Positions 1-6,442 are shown, counted from the stretch's first letter. The stretch is 9,652 bases of DNA from Candidatus Bathyarchaeota archaeon (GCA_003662645.1 QMYL01000021.1:1-9652), one strand, 5' to 3'. Program-made: numbers and translations. The notes: generated by a model from the letters alone, not told the origin.

Positions 1-1
1 C

Positions 2-466
2 TTCTTCAAGCTTGAGTTCTTGGATCTAGAGGTCTTCAGGAGGGTTGCGGATGAGGCTCTCTCAAGAATCTCCAGCGGTGTCTACCCCATATATGGCTTG
101 GAGGTGAACCCCAAGTATCTTGAGGGAGCCCTGAGGAACGCTGAGTCGGCTGGTGTCGGGGACACGATCACCCTGAGGGTTGGGGACGCCATGAGGTTGA
201 GGGATCACTTGAGCTTCACCCCGAGATACATCGTCACGAACCCTCCGTATGGTATCAGGATGCGTAGGGGTAGGATGGACAGGTTCTACGCCCGCTTCTT
301 GAGGTCCTTGAGGGAGGTCGCTGAGGGTTCAACTTTAACGTTAATAACCGCTGCCAAGAGGGGTTTCTTGAGGGCCGTTGAGGAGGTTGGGCTGGATATT
401 TTGGAGCGTAGGGATCTACTCTATGGTGATCTGAGGGCCTCCATCTTCAAGTGTAGAGTCCGATGA
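2..466 (+). CDS. trm14: tRNA (guanine-N2) methyltransferase, Trm14-like, C-terminal part (5' truncated by window edge)
   Basis: This is the C-terminal part of a Rossmann-fold SAM-dependent methyltransferase. The reading frame is open to the window edge, so the TTG at 20 is internal and not the start. Visible motifs are an acidic SAM-binding strand (YGLEVNPKYLEGA), a second acidic site (RVGDAMRL) and the catalytic TNPPYGIRM motif typical of N2-guanine methyltransferases. The Asn-Pro-Pro-Tyr-Gly form with following Ile-Arg fits Trm14/RlmL-type enzymes (COG0116) better than the Asp-Pro-Pro-Tyr form of archaeal Trm-G10 enzymes. Family members carry an N-terminal THUMP domain, which would lie outside the window. 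Known Trm14 methylates G6 in the acceptor stem of tRNA. The stop is TGA 464-466, directly followed by an inverted repeat. The family call is firm; the exact target nucleotide is inferred. Confidence 0.82.
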   Translation, partial: FFKLEFLDLEVFRRVADEALSRISSGVYPIYGLEVNPKYLEGALRNAESAGVGDTITLRVGDAMRLRDHLSFTPRYIVTNPPYGIRMRRGRMDRFYARFLRSLREVAEGSTLTLITAAKRGFLRAVEEVGLDILERRDLLYGDLRASIFKCRVR

Positions 467-484
467 AGGGGCTTCCAACCCCTT
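466..484 (+). terminator. stop-proximal hairpin after the methyltransferase gene
   Basis: A perfect 6-bp inverted repeat, AAGGGG and CCCCTT, encloses a 7-nt loop and starts at the last base of the stop codon. A T-rich tract follows about 100 bp later (581-597, with runs of 5 and 6 T). Archaeal termination depends mainly on U-tracts, so the hairpin may act in 3'-end stability instead. The structure is seen; the role is inferred. Confidence 0.3.
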
Positions 485-557
485 ACCAGCCCAACTCTAT
501 TTAAGCCCTCCGAACTATTATATCATGTGTGTTATGATGAAATAGAGCCGAAATGGA

Positions 558-573
558 GCGCAAAGTATATTTA
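558..573 (+). promoter_or_regulatory. BRE/TATA promoter of the membrane-protein operon
   Basis: GCGCAAAG (558-565) followed by TATATTTA (566-573) matches the archaeal BRE-plus-TATA arrangement. Transcription would begin about 25 nt downstream, near 595-600, leaving a leader of roughly 50 nt before the GTG at 651, which has its own Shine-Dalgarno run. A weaker TATA-like stretch lies at 497-505. No other gene sits between here and 651. Confidence 0.55.
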
Positions 574-650
574 GAACCGGCTTTTTCATTTTTTATTGAT
601 CCTTTCATCTTTAGACTCGTTTGGTGTTTAAGGGTTGAGGGGGTGGTTTG

Positions 651-1217
651 GTGTCTGAGGAGGAGGTTGGTGAGGCCCAGGAGTATTATGAGAAGGTTCG
701 TAGGGAGTCTAGGGAAACGATCGCCGGGGCCTTGCCGACCATAATCCTCGACGTATCAGCTGCGATACTGATATGGCTCTTCGGTAAGTTGGTCTTCGTA
801 CCCATAGCGGAGGGCATCTACTTCTTCGGCTATCCACTGCCCCAGATACTGAACTTCATCATAATCGTCGCTCTAGCAGTGATAGTTCTGAGGATACTCA
901 TAGATGTTCGGAGGCTCATAGACGGCTTATCTGGCTACGCTGCATGTGAGATAGGGGCACCCTACGAGGTTACACCCGAGGAGGTTGAGCATTACAGGAC
1001 AGCCCTCAGGGGAATCTTCAACATCATAGTCGTCTCCTTGGTCTACCTCCTCTTCGTCGAGTTCCTCTCAAGGATACACCCAGGACTGGCCGGGGTTCTG
1101 CTGCTCGCCATAGTCATCTGGGCGATCTACCAGATCTGGAGGGTCGTCCAGGCGATCTCGGCGGAGATAAGGAGGTATACAACCCGCTGGGCTGAGAGGG
1201 CTCTGGGTGGCTCCTGA
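651..1217 (+). CDS. uncharacterised four-helix membrane protein, first of three paralogs
   Basis: Not assigned to a named family. The protein (188 aa from GTG 651) has a charged cytosolic-looking N-terminus rich in Glu and Arg (about 1-25) and four predicted membrane helices at about 29-50, 65-86, 121-141 and 145-166. A soluble acidic loop (about 98-118) separates the two hairpins and an Arg-rich tail follows. Each hairpin is followed by an amphipathic basic segment (VRRLIDGLSG after helix 2; VVQAISAEIRR after helix 4), which hints at an internal duplication. The core SAAILIWLFG and the RIHPGLAG turn recur in the protein encoded at 1490-1933. The start is GTG 651, with GAGGGGG a few bases upstream at 637-643; TTG 648 is the alternative. 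It is first in a three-gene operon and has no catalytic motif. A scaffold, channel or membrane-remodelling role is possible but unsupported. Confidence 0.85.
   Translation: MSEEEVGEAQEYYEKVRRESRETIAGALPTIILDVSAAILIWLFGKLVFVPIAEGIYFFGYPLPQILNFIIIVALAVIVLRILIDVRRLIDGLSGYAACEIGAPYEVTPEEVEHYRTALRGIFNIIVVSLVYLLFVEFLSRIHPGLAGVLLLAIVIWAIYQIWRVVQAISAEIRRYTTRWAERALGGS
756..784 (+). repeat. 29-bp segment nearly identical to 1529-1557 (copy 1)
   Basis: This segment matches 1529-1557 at 26 of 29 positions, including an exact 16-base match (TGATATGGCTCTTCGG at 769-784 and 1542-1557). It encodes the shared SAA-LIWLFG core of the two paralogous membrane proteins. The flanking coding sequence is much more diverged. 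Confidence 0.7.
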
Positions 1218-1240
1218 ACCAACACTGTGAGGGGCTTCCG

Positions 1241-1489
1241 TTGGGTGAAGATTCAACGCTCCCAGCTCTCTTGACGATCCTAGTAGCCGATCTTTTCTTC
1301 TTCCTATTTTTTGGAGTCTCATATCCCGAGGTCTTCGATACGATACTCACATTACTCCCGTGGGAGGACAGCGTCGAGAAGGCTATTATAGTTATATCCG
1401 GCCTAATCATAGCCGTCGCATCATCGGCGGCGATAATACAGATATCGATAAGGAAGGTTAGGGAGCTGATTAGTGGGGAGGGTTACTAG
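1241..1489 (+). CDS. small two-helix membrane protein, probable half-length relative of its neighbours
   Basis: An 82-aa protein with two predicted membrane helices at about 7-27 (rich in Phe) and 46-68, joined by a short acidic turn and ending in a charged tail (IRKVRELISGEGY). It has no recognisable domain. The pattern of first helix with a Phe-Gly, a loop, a second helix, then a basic amphipathic RKVRELISG segment resembles the first hairpin of the upstream protein (VRRLIDGLSG at the same place), so I infer it is a single-hairpin paralog. The start is TTG 1241, chosen because GTGAGGGG (1227-1234) lies 6 nt upstream and no better in-frame start is seen. The stop TAG (1487-1489) abuts the next start codon directly, indicating coupled translation. 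Identification as a gene is fairly secure; the function is unknown. Confidence 0.75.
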   Translation: MGEDSTLPALLTILVADLFFFLFFGVSYPEVFDTILTLLPWEDSVEKAIIVISGLIIAVASSAAIIQISIRKVRELISGEGY

Positions 1490-1933
1490 GTGGATAGTGA
1501 AGCCCTCCAAGATGGAGCTGTAAACCTCTCAGCAGCGATGTTGATATGGCTCTTCGGGGTCTCAACTTTCATGCCGATGGCTGAGGCAGTCGACCCTGAA
1601 GGCCTAACGAAGCTCTGCAGCCTAATAATAATCTCGACCTTCACTCTTTTCTTGGTTAGGGGTTTTAGAGGTCTACTCCAAGCTCTAGACATAATCTCAA
1701 ATTTACTCGTTAGGTTCTTCGTTGAAAGGGGGTGGTTCCCGAGAGATAAAGCCCTCCTCAAGTCGAGGGTTAGGTCAGCCCTGCAAATACTCTCAACAGT
1801 CATCCTGTTCCTTCTCTACTCACCCCTCCTATCAGCTTTACATCCATCCTTAAACGGGCTGGTAGCCATACCTGTCGTATTCTTGATAATCCTCATGATG
1901 TTCAGAGTTTTACACCCTCCCAGATGTGTATAA
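1490..1933 (+). CDS. uncharacterised four-helix membrane protein, paralog of 651-1217
   Basis: A 147-aa protein with four predicted membrane helices at about 11-31, 38-57, 97-117 and 122-141. It aligns with the first protein of the operon in both hairpins: SAAMLIWLFG against SAAILIWLFG, followed by F-x-P-x-AE in both, and SALHPSLNG against SRIHPGLAG in the second hairpin. The loop between hairpins is basic here (FVERGWFPRDKALLKSR) where the first protein's loop is acidic, so the two may pair as hetero-oligomers; this is inference. It lacks the first protein's Arg-rich C-terminal tail and ends with HPPRCV. The start is GTG 1490, immediately after the previous stop, with GGGGAGGG (1475-1482) spaced 7 nt upstream. 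No family name or activity can be given. Confidence 0.83.
   Translation: MDSEALQDGAVNLSAAMLIWLFGVSTFMPMAEAVDPEGLTKLCSLIIISTFTLFLVRGFRGLLQALDIISNLLVRFFVERGWFPRDKALLKSRVRSALQILSTVILFLLYSPLLSALHPSLNGLVAIPVVFLIILMMFRVLHPPRCV
1529..1557 (+). repeat. 29-bp segment nearly identical to 756-784 (copy 2)
   Basis: Partner of the segment at 756-784, with only three mismatches. Two of these fall in the codon for the single differing residue (ATA CTG against ATG TTG region) and one is synonymous in Ala. It encodes SAAMLIWLFG. Confidence 0.7.
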
Positions 1934-1970
1934 ACTAGCCACAGGTTTAACGGTCGAAGAGCCATTTTAC

Positions 1971-1983
1971 GGTAAAATTTAAA
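1971..1983 (+). promoter_or_regulatory. TATA promoter of the orphan gene at 2014
   Basis: GGTAAAA followed by TTTAAA (1978-1983) looks like BRE plus TATA. The distance to ATG 2014 predicts transcription starting near 2006, giving a leader of under 10 nt. No Shine-Dalgarno run is seen before the ATG, consistent with leaderless initiation. Confidence 0.5.
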
Positions 1984-2013
1984 CGTTACACTTGACTACT
2001 TGTATCTGGAATC

Positions 2014-2409
2014 ATGATGGAACGTTTTATACCGATACTCGACATCATCCGTGTCAGGTTAAGGGAGATCCTAACCAGAACCGAGAATTCTATGAATCCA
2101 TGGGATATGGTGGAGCTTATGATGATCGGTGAGGACCTTGTAAAGTTGGCCTCAGATGTCCAGCCCAGGCTTATAGAGGTTGAGCATAGGGTTCTCTCCC
2201 AGTCGATAAGGGAGGCAGGCCTCGGCATACGCCATAGAGCCAAGGAGGTGCAGGGCAGAAGCCTGAATAGGGATGATGAGGAGTACTTTAAGAGCGTTCA
2301 TGAGGCCCTCGGAAACCTATGCGAGAAGATAGAGACTGGTGAGTACTACGAAGCCCTGAGAGGTGTGGCGTCATCCAGAAAGAGGAGGCAGAAGAGCCAC
2401 CTAATATGA
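2014..2409 (+). CDS. hypothetical helical cytosolic protein
   Basis: Not recognised. The 131-aa product has no signal peptide or membrane helix and looks almost entirely alpha-helical, with amphipathic stretches at about 5-25, 30-70 and 85-120. It ends in a strongly basic tail (SSRKRRQKSH). One Cys and no clustered metal ligands are seen. The first codons are ATG ATG (2014 and 2017) and either could start; a TATA box about 33 nt upstream and the lack of a Shine-Dalgarno run suggest a near-leaderless transcript separate from the membrane operon. It ends 20 bp before the convergent mannonate-dehydratase-like gene. Codon use matches its neighbours, so it is a real chromosomal gene and not an artefact. 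The basic tail could contact nucleic acid, but that is speculation. Confidence 0.7.
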   Translation: MMERFIPILDIIRVRLREILTRTENSMNPWDMVELMMIGEDLVKLASDVQPRLIEVEHRVLSQSIREAGLGIRHRAKEVQGRSLNRDDEEYFKSVHEALGNLCEKIETGEYYEALRGVASSRKRRQKSHLI

Positions 2410-2429
2410 AAACTTCCAATAAGTTAATT

Positions 2430-3401
2430 TTAAGGTGAACTATCCAAGGCCCTAAGAAGGGCCCTTATATACCCGACGGCGTATGCTTTGGCTATCCTCT
2501 GGTCCGGCGTATCCCCCGTGACCACCGGTACATGATCCGGGTTTACCGGCCCATCAAACCCAGTCTCCTTCAACGCCTTAACTATGACGAGCATATCCAC
2601 GTCCCCATCATCTATCGCCGCCTCCTCGAAGCCTCCGGTTGCTGGAAGGTTACCCCTAACATTCCTCAGGTGCACCTCGAAGATCTTCCCCATCCTTCCA
2701 TACCTTTGAATCTCCTCTAGAACGAGCTGGATTCCCCCGGCCTCATACCTGGTGCCGACGCAGTACAGTAATCCGTTATATTCGCTTGGAACGGCTTCTA
2801 TCATTTTGTACCAACCCTGGGTTGAGAAGGGTGCCTCCGAGATTGGGGGGTCTGATGGGTGTAATGCCAACCTAACCCCGGAGTCCTCGGCGACTGGGAC
2901 TATTCTCCTATAGACCTCTATACAACGGGAAAGGTGCTCATCAGGCGCGACATCCACAGGTATCTCCCTTTCTTCCCTTAACATAGCCTTCATCACTTCT
3001 AGGTTGAACGCTCGCATTCTATATCCTCCCCTATGCTCAGCCATATGAGTTATGGAGACCTTCGGAGTTCCATGTAACATCGGCCTAGCTATGGGGATCG
3101 AAGCCTCACCGAGCAGCTCTATCGTCTTACAAAGTTTCTCAAGCTCCTCCTCTCCTCCAGCTTCCCCAACAAGGAATTTATACGGCTCTGGGAGCGACAC
3201 CCTGAATATCTCAAGTCCATACCTCTTAAGCCTCCTCCTCAACCTTAGGAGCCCCTTCAGGCTTGGATATCCCTGCTCCTTGACACCGGGTAGTTTTATG
3301 GGATCACGTATATCTATGCCGTCGACCCCTATCTGTGAAGCCCACCTGAGGTAATCCTCCGAGAGATCACCCTCCCACACCGTTATCTTCAAGTTGACCA
3401 C
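2430..3401 (-). CDS. mannonate dehydratase-like TIM-barrel enzyme (UxuA family, compact)
   Basis: The 323-aa product reads as an AP-endonuclease-2/xylose-isomerase-like TIM barrel closest to D-mannonate dehydratase (UxuA), which converts D-mannonate to 2-keto-3-deoxygluconate. The expected metal ligands are all present in order: His181 in LALHPSDPP, Cys214 in LLYCVGTR, His244 in EVHLRNVRG and Asp289 in NPDHVP, with the neighbouring His290 as candidate catalytic base. The segment EEAAIDDGDVDM (259-270) also fits the UxuA pattern. It is shorter than bacterial UxuA (about 390 aa), so insert loops are missing and the substrate may be a different sugar acid. The start is GTG 3401; an ATG at 3405 is out of frame. 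A TATA element at 3427-3432 about 25-30 nt upstream suggests leaderless translation. No sugar-acid kinase, aldolase or transporter lies nearby, so the pathway is not confirmed by context. Confidence 0.75.
   Translation of the reverse strand: MVNLKITVWEGDLSEDYLRWASQIGVDGIDIRDPIKLPGVKEQGYPSLKGLLRLRRRLKRYGLEIFRVSLPEPYKFLVGEAGGEEELEKLCKTIELLGEASIPIARPMLHGTPKVSITHMAEHRGGYRMRAFNLEVMKAMLREEREIPVDVAPDEHLSRCIEVYRRIVPVAEDSGVRLALHPSDPPISEAPFSTQGWYKMIEAVPSEYNGLLYCVGTRYEAGGIQLVLEEIQRYGRMGKIFEVHLRNVRGNLPATGGFEEAAIDDGDVDMLVIVKALKETGFDGPVNPDHVPVVTGDTPDQRIAKAYAVGYIRALLRALDSSP
2448..2463 (-). terminator. inverted repeat at the convergent gene ends
   Basis: GGCCCT and AGGGCC form a perfect 6-bp stem with a 4-nt loop (AAGA). 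It lies inside the last codons of the mannonate-dehydratase-like gene and about 40 bp past the stop of the gene at 2014-2409. A T-rich GTTAATTTTAA (2423-2433) precedes it on the plus strand. It could limit read-through from the plus-strand gene; part of it may simply reflect coding sequence. Confidence 0.25.
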
Positions 3402-3425
3402 CCATCAAAGGGGTAATATTTTTCC

Positions 3426-3450
3426 CTTTTAAGGAACGATTCGTTTAATA
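3426..3450. promoter_or_regulatory. compact divergent promoter pair
   Basis: Two TATA elements face away from each other. TTAAAA read on the minus strand (3427-3432) serves the mannonate-dehydratase-like gene starting at 3401. GTTTAATA on the plus strand (3443-3450) serves the HD-domain gene. Both sit at the distance that would put transcription starts within a few bases of the first possible start codons (3401 and 3474). Their centres are about 17 bp apart, so TBP/TFB binding at one could exclude the other. Confidence 0.5.
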
Positions 3451-3488
3451 GCTGTGTTGGAGAATTAAATCTTGTGGGCTGGTGGCTT

Positions 3489-4775
3489 ATGGTTTCGAGT
3501 AAATTCTGGGGTGAGATTAAGGATCCAGTTTATGGTTACGTATACATAACAGAGGCTGAGAGGATGGTTATAGACTCATTCCCCTTTCAGAGGTTGAGGC
3601 GCATAAGGCAACTCGCTGGGGCTGAGTACGTCTACCCGGGGGCGAACCACACCAGGTTTGAACACTCTATAGGGGTTATGCACCTCGCCAAATTATTAAC
3701 CAGCAACCCACAGCTCTCCGAGATAATAGATGAGGATACTGCCCAGATGATAAGGATAGCTGCCCTACTACATGATGTTGGGCATGGACCCTTCTCCCAC
3801 ATATTCGAACACCTGCTAGATAAGTTCCTAAATAAGACCCATGAGGACATGACCACGTGGGTTATACAGACCTCTGAATTGAGGGATGTGATAAACGATA
3901 TCGGATATGACCCGAAGGTTGTCGGTAAACTGGCTGTGGGCTCCCTCAACAAGCCTGGCATGGCCTTCATGGATCAGGTTATCCGGAGCGCAGTGGATGT
4001 TGATAAACTGGACTTCGTGATCCGCGACACCTACCATACCGGCGCCGAGTATGGGCATGTGGATATATTCCGCCTAATACAGATGCTCGACGTCATAGAT
4101 GAGAATCTGGCTGTTGATATTGGAGCCCTCTCAGCCTTGGAGTCCTTCATGCTTGCGAGGATAGAGTCCTTTAAGAGCATATACTTTCACAGGGTTGGGA
4201 GGGCTGTCCAGATAATGCTGGCAATGGCTATGGAACGTGCAAACGAGGAGCTGAACATAGTTGACTTCAACTCTGTTGATGACTACCTAGCCCTAGACGA
4301 CTATACGATGTGGGTTATGCTGAAGGAGTGCGAGAAGTCTAGGAGTATCATTAGAAGGCTGGAGAGGAGGCAACTCATAAAGTGTGCCTATGATCCGCCT
4401 CCCTTCTACATCAGGGATAAGATAATCTCAGCCATATTCAAGGTTGAGGGAATAAGGAACAGGATCAGAGACCAGATAGCTGAGGAAGCCGGAGTAGACC
4501 CGGAAATGGTGATAATAGACGTCCCAACCCTCCCATCAGTTCCATACTACCACTCAGTCCTGATGGAGCCCATGGAGGTACCGGTCTTCCACAAGATGAG
4601 GAACGGCAGAAAGGTCGTCAGACGGTTAAGCGAGATATCCGGGATCTTCAACGTACTGAGGGGCTTCATGAACATCCTTAGGGTATATACCGAGGAGGAG
4701 CATAGGAGAAAGGTTCAAGCAGCCGCTGAGAAGCTGTTCGGAGACCTCCCAATGGAGATGAGGATCTCATATTAA
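3489..4775 (+). CDS. HD-domain phosphohydrolase (SAMHD1/dNTPase-like)
   Basis: A 428-aa HD-superfamily phosphohydrolase. The metal ligands are visible in order: His in HTRFEHSIGV, the His-Asp pair in ALLHDVGHGPFSH, and the distal Asp in VDVDKLDFVIRD, a segment very like the DVDKxDY motif of SAMHD1. The N-terminal FWGEIKDPVYGYV is the usual opening of this archaeal/bacterial family (COG1078). Characterised relatives cleave dNTPs to nucleoside and triphosphate; here the exact substrate is inferred. ATG 3489 is preferred because homologs open close to the KDPVxG motif and GGTGG precedes it; GTG 3474, which would be nearly leaderless from the TATA at 3443-3450, adds MGWWL. The length is normal for the family. 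It is first in an apparent operon with phosphomevalonate dehydratase, 38 bp upstream of the small subunit, an association with no obvious biochemical reason. Confidence 0.88.
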   Translation: MVSSKFWGEIKDPVYGYVYITEAERMVIDSFPFQRLRRIRQLAGAEYVYPGANHTRFEHSIGVMHLAKLLTSNPQLSEIIDEDTAQMIRIAALLHDVGHGPFSHIFEHLLDKFLNKTHEDMTTWVIQTSELRDVINDIGYDPKVVGKLAVGSLNKPGMAFMDQVIRSAVDVDKLDFVIRDTYHTGAEYGHVDIFRLIQMLDVIDENLAVDIGALSALESFMLARIESFKSIYFHRVGRAVQIMLAMAMERANEELNIVDFNSVDDYLALDDYTMWVMLKECEKSRSIIRRLERRQLIKCAYDPPPFYIRDKIISAIFKVEGIRNRIRDQIAEEAGVDPEMVIIDVPTLPSVPYYHSVLMEPMEVPVFHKMRNGRKVVRRLSEISGIFNVLRGFMNILRVYTEEEHRRKVQAAAEKLFGDLPMEMRISY

Positions 4776-4801
4776 AGTTGGATGCCAGCTACAACCAAGA
4801 C

Positions 4802-4811
4802 GGCGGTGATC
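4802..4811 (+). promoter_or_regulatory. near-perfect Shine-Dalgarno site deciding the small-subunit start
   Basis: GGCGGTGATC matches the ideal archaeal sequence GGAGGTGATC at 9 of 10 bases and lies at the optimal distance before GTG 4814. It argues against the further-upstream TTG at 4778, whose nearest purine run ends 14 nt away. Confidence 0.6.
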
Positions 4812-4813
4812 CT

Positions 4814-5227
4814 GTGGTATTGGAGATGCATGGCAGACCTATATCCCCCGGCCGCGCCGAGGGTGTAGCCTTAGTCTCACGTAAACCCCTAAGTTTCCTT
4901 GGGGGCGTAGATCCTGAAACAGGTGTCATAATTGAGAAGAACCATGACTTGAGGGATGAGTGCGTAAGGGATAGGGTACTCTGCTTCCCCCATGGACACG
5001 GCTCAACCGTTGGGAGTTATGTGCTCTACTCACTGGTGAAGAGGGGTTTAGGGCCGAAGGCTATAGTGAACGTCACGGCGGATCCGGTGGTGGTTGTGGG
5101 GGCCATAATCTCCGAGATCCCGATGGTCGATCATATCGATATAGGGCGGATATCAACCGGAGACCTCGTGGAGGTTGACGGCGAGACGGGGATGGTTAGG
5201 GTTCTAAGGTTTAGAGGTGAGAAGTGA
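4814..5227 (+). CDS. phosphomevalonate dehydratase small subunit (AcnX swivelling domain)
   Basis: Small subunit of the aconitase-X type phosphomevalonate dehydratase, which dehydrates (R)-5-phosphomevalonate to trans-anhydromevalonate 5-phosphate in the archaeal modified mevalonate pathway. The 137-aa product is a complete DUF126/aconitase swivelling domain. It has RPISPGRAEG at about 8-17, FLGGVDPETG at 28-37, and the signature FPHGHGSTVGSYVLY at 58-72 with Ser64 the likely catalytic serine, then TGDLVEVDGETG near the end. A longer form from TTG 4778 adds 12 hydrophilic residues not expected in homologs, while GTG 4814 has an excellent Shine-Dalgarno site. The stop at 5225-5227 is 13 bp before the large subunit, so the two are co-expressed and should form a heterodimer. 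The family call is strong; the substrate is inferred from archaeal context and the decarboxylase nearby. Confidence 0.88.
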   Translation: MVLEMHGRPISPGRAEGVALVSRKPLSFLGGVDPETGVIIEKNHDLRDECVRDRVLCFPHGHGSTVGSYVLYSLVKRGLGPKAIVNVTADPVVVVGAIISEIPMVDHIDIGRISTGDLVEVDGETGMVRVLRFRGEK

Positions 5228-5240
5228 AGGGGGTTGCCAC

Positions 5241-6416
5241 ATGTATCTGACACCGGATGAGGAGAAGTTATACGATGGGGAGATGGGATGGGCCTACCAA
5301 GTAGCGATGAGGATACTCGTCAAGCTCGGAGACCTCTACGGGGCTGACAGGCTCATACCGGTAGGCTCGGCCCACATCTCCGGAGTCTCATACAAGACCA
5401 TCGGAGACGCTGCGATAGACTTCCTCAACGAACTCGTGAAGGGGGATGGTAGGGTGAGAGCCAGCTCAACCATGAACCCCTCAAGCTTCGATCCAGATCA
5501 CGTCATGGAGATGGGGATCCCAGACGAGGTTAAGGAGAAGCAGTCCCTGATAATCAAGCTATACGAGATGATGGGGATCAAGCCGGTGCTGACATGCACA
5601 CCCTACTACATCGAGAGGCCAAAAGCTGGCTCACACCTTGCATGGGCCGAGTCCTCAGCCGTAATCTACGCAAACTCCATCCTAGGAGCCTGGACTAACA
5701 GGGAGGGTGGACCGAGCGCGCTCGCGTCAGCCCTGATAGGGAAGACCCCAAACCACGGGATACACAAGGCCGAGAACCGCCAACCGACGGTTGAGGTTAA
5801 GGTTGAGGCCGAACTTGGGGATATGGCTGAGTATGGAGCCCTAGGTATCTACATGGGAAGGATCCTTGGAGAGGATATACCGCTATTTTCAGGTCTACAA
5901 GACCCTGAAGAAGATGAGCTGAAACAGCTCGGGGCAGCTCTAGCCTCAAGCGGCATGACCCCGATCTTCCATTACAACCAGAGAGGGAAGACCGTGAAGG
6001 AGCTTGAAAGGGTAAAGGTTGAGCAGAGGGATATAGAGAAGACCATGGAGGAGCTCTCGGCGTCCATGGATAGGCCGGATCTCGTCTTCATAGGATGCCC
6101 CCACTGCTCCCTCAAAGAGCTGGAGACCGTTGCTAGGATGGTGAAGGGGAGGAAGGTTAGGGATGACGTCAAGCTTTGGGTCTGCACCTCCAGATACATA
6201 CGGAGTAAAGCTGAGAAATACGTTGGGATGATAGAGGCTTCTGGCGGACGGGTAATATGCGACACATGCGCAGTGGTTACATGGCTGAGGGATATGGGAG
6301 TGGAGAGCCTAATGACAAACTCAGCCAAGACAGCCTACTATGCCCCCACACTGAACAGGGTTGAGGCAAGCCTGGCGCCGTTAAGGAAGTGCATCGAGGC
6401 TGCTTGTAGGGGCTGA
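5241..6416 (+). CDS. phosphomevalonate dehydratase large subunit (AcnX, DUF521)
   Basis: Catalytic large subunit of AcnX-type phosphomevalonate dehydratase, cytosolic, expected to carry an iron-sulfur cluster. The 391-aa product opens with MYLTPDEEKLYDGEMG, the standard start of the family, and has SSTMNPSSFD at about 75-84, LTCTPYYIERP at 117-127 with Cys119, ESSAVIYANSILGA near 137-150, IGCPHCSLKE at 284-293 and CDTCAVVTWL at 340-349. Several of these Cys are cluster-ligand candidates. The start is ATG 5241, preceded by GAAGGGGG; an in-frame GTG at 5217 inside the small-subunit gene is rejected because homologs begin at MYLT. The length is typical. AcnX relatives include cis-3-hydroxyproline dehydratase, but the separate small subunit, archaeal setting and nearby UbiD-type decarboxylase favour the isoprenoid role. 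Confidence 0.9.
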   Translation: MYLTPDEEKLYDGEMGWAYQVAMRILVKLGDLYGADRLIPVGSAHISGVSYKTIGDAAIDFLNELVKGDGRVRASSTMNPSSFDPDHVMEMGIPDEVKEKQSLIIKLYEMMGIKPVLTCTPYYIERPKAGSHLAWAESSAVIYANSILGAWTNREGGPSALASALIGKTPNHGIHKAENRQPTVEVKVEAELGDMAEYGALGIYMGRILGEDIPLFSGLQDPEEDELKQLGAALASSGMTPIFHYNQRGKTVKELERVKVEQRDIEKTMEELSASMDRPDLVFIGCPHCSLKELETVARMVKGRKVRDDVKLWVCTSRYIRSKAEKYVGMIEASGGRVICDTCAVVTWLRDMGVESLMTNSAKTAYYAPTLNRVEASLAPLRKCIEAACRG

Positions 6417-6425
6417 TCCCCCTGG

Positions 6426-6442
6426 TTTATGTTTTCATCTTT
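6426..6442 (+). terminator. T-rich 3' end after the large subunit, with an adjacent hairpin
   Basis: A tract with runs of 3-4 T (TTTATGTTTTCATCTTT) lies just after the large-subunit stop, as expected for a U-tract archaeal terminator. It is followed at 6443-6456 by a perfect 5-bp stem (ACCGG, CCGGT) with loop GCTT that overlaps the end of the convergent regulator gene. Confidence 0.35.

Noticed and set aside
20..22. TTG as the start of the methyltransferase gene
   Set aside because: The frame is open upstream to the window edge, and starting here would remove the THUMP domain and part of the SAM-binding fold.
534..540. ATGATGA resembling a C box of a C/D guide RNA
   Set aside because: No CTGA D box occurs at a suitable distance downstream, nor internal D'/C' boxes.
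553..744. 63-codon plus-strand frame starting at an ATG near the operon promoter
   Set aside because: It runs through the BRE/TATA and the first membrane-protein gene in another frame, is rich in Arg/Cys/Trp with no domain, and lacks a ribosome binding site.
1114..1803. Minus-strand open frames of 84-105 codons opposite the membrane-protein operon
   Set aside because: They are antisense to well-supported genes, have low-complexity Ser/Pro/Arg content, and lack start signals.
3632..4058. Minus-strand open frames opposite the HD-domain gene
   Set aside because: The plus strand encodes the full HD motif set; these frames are shadows of it.
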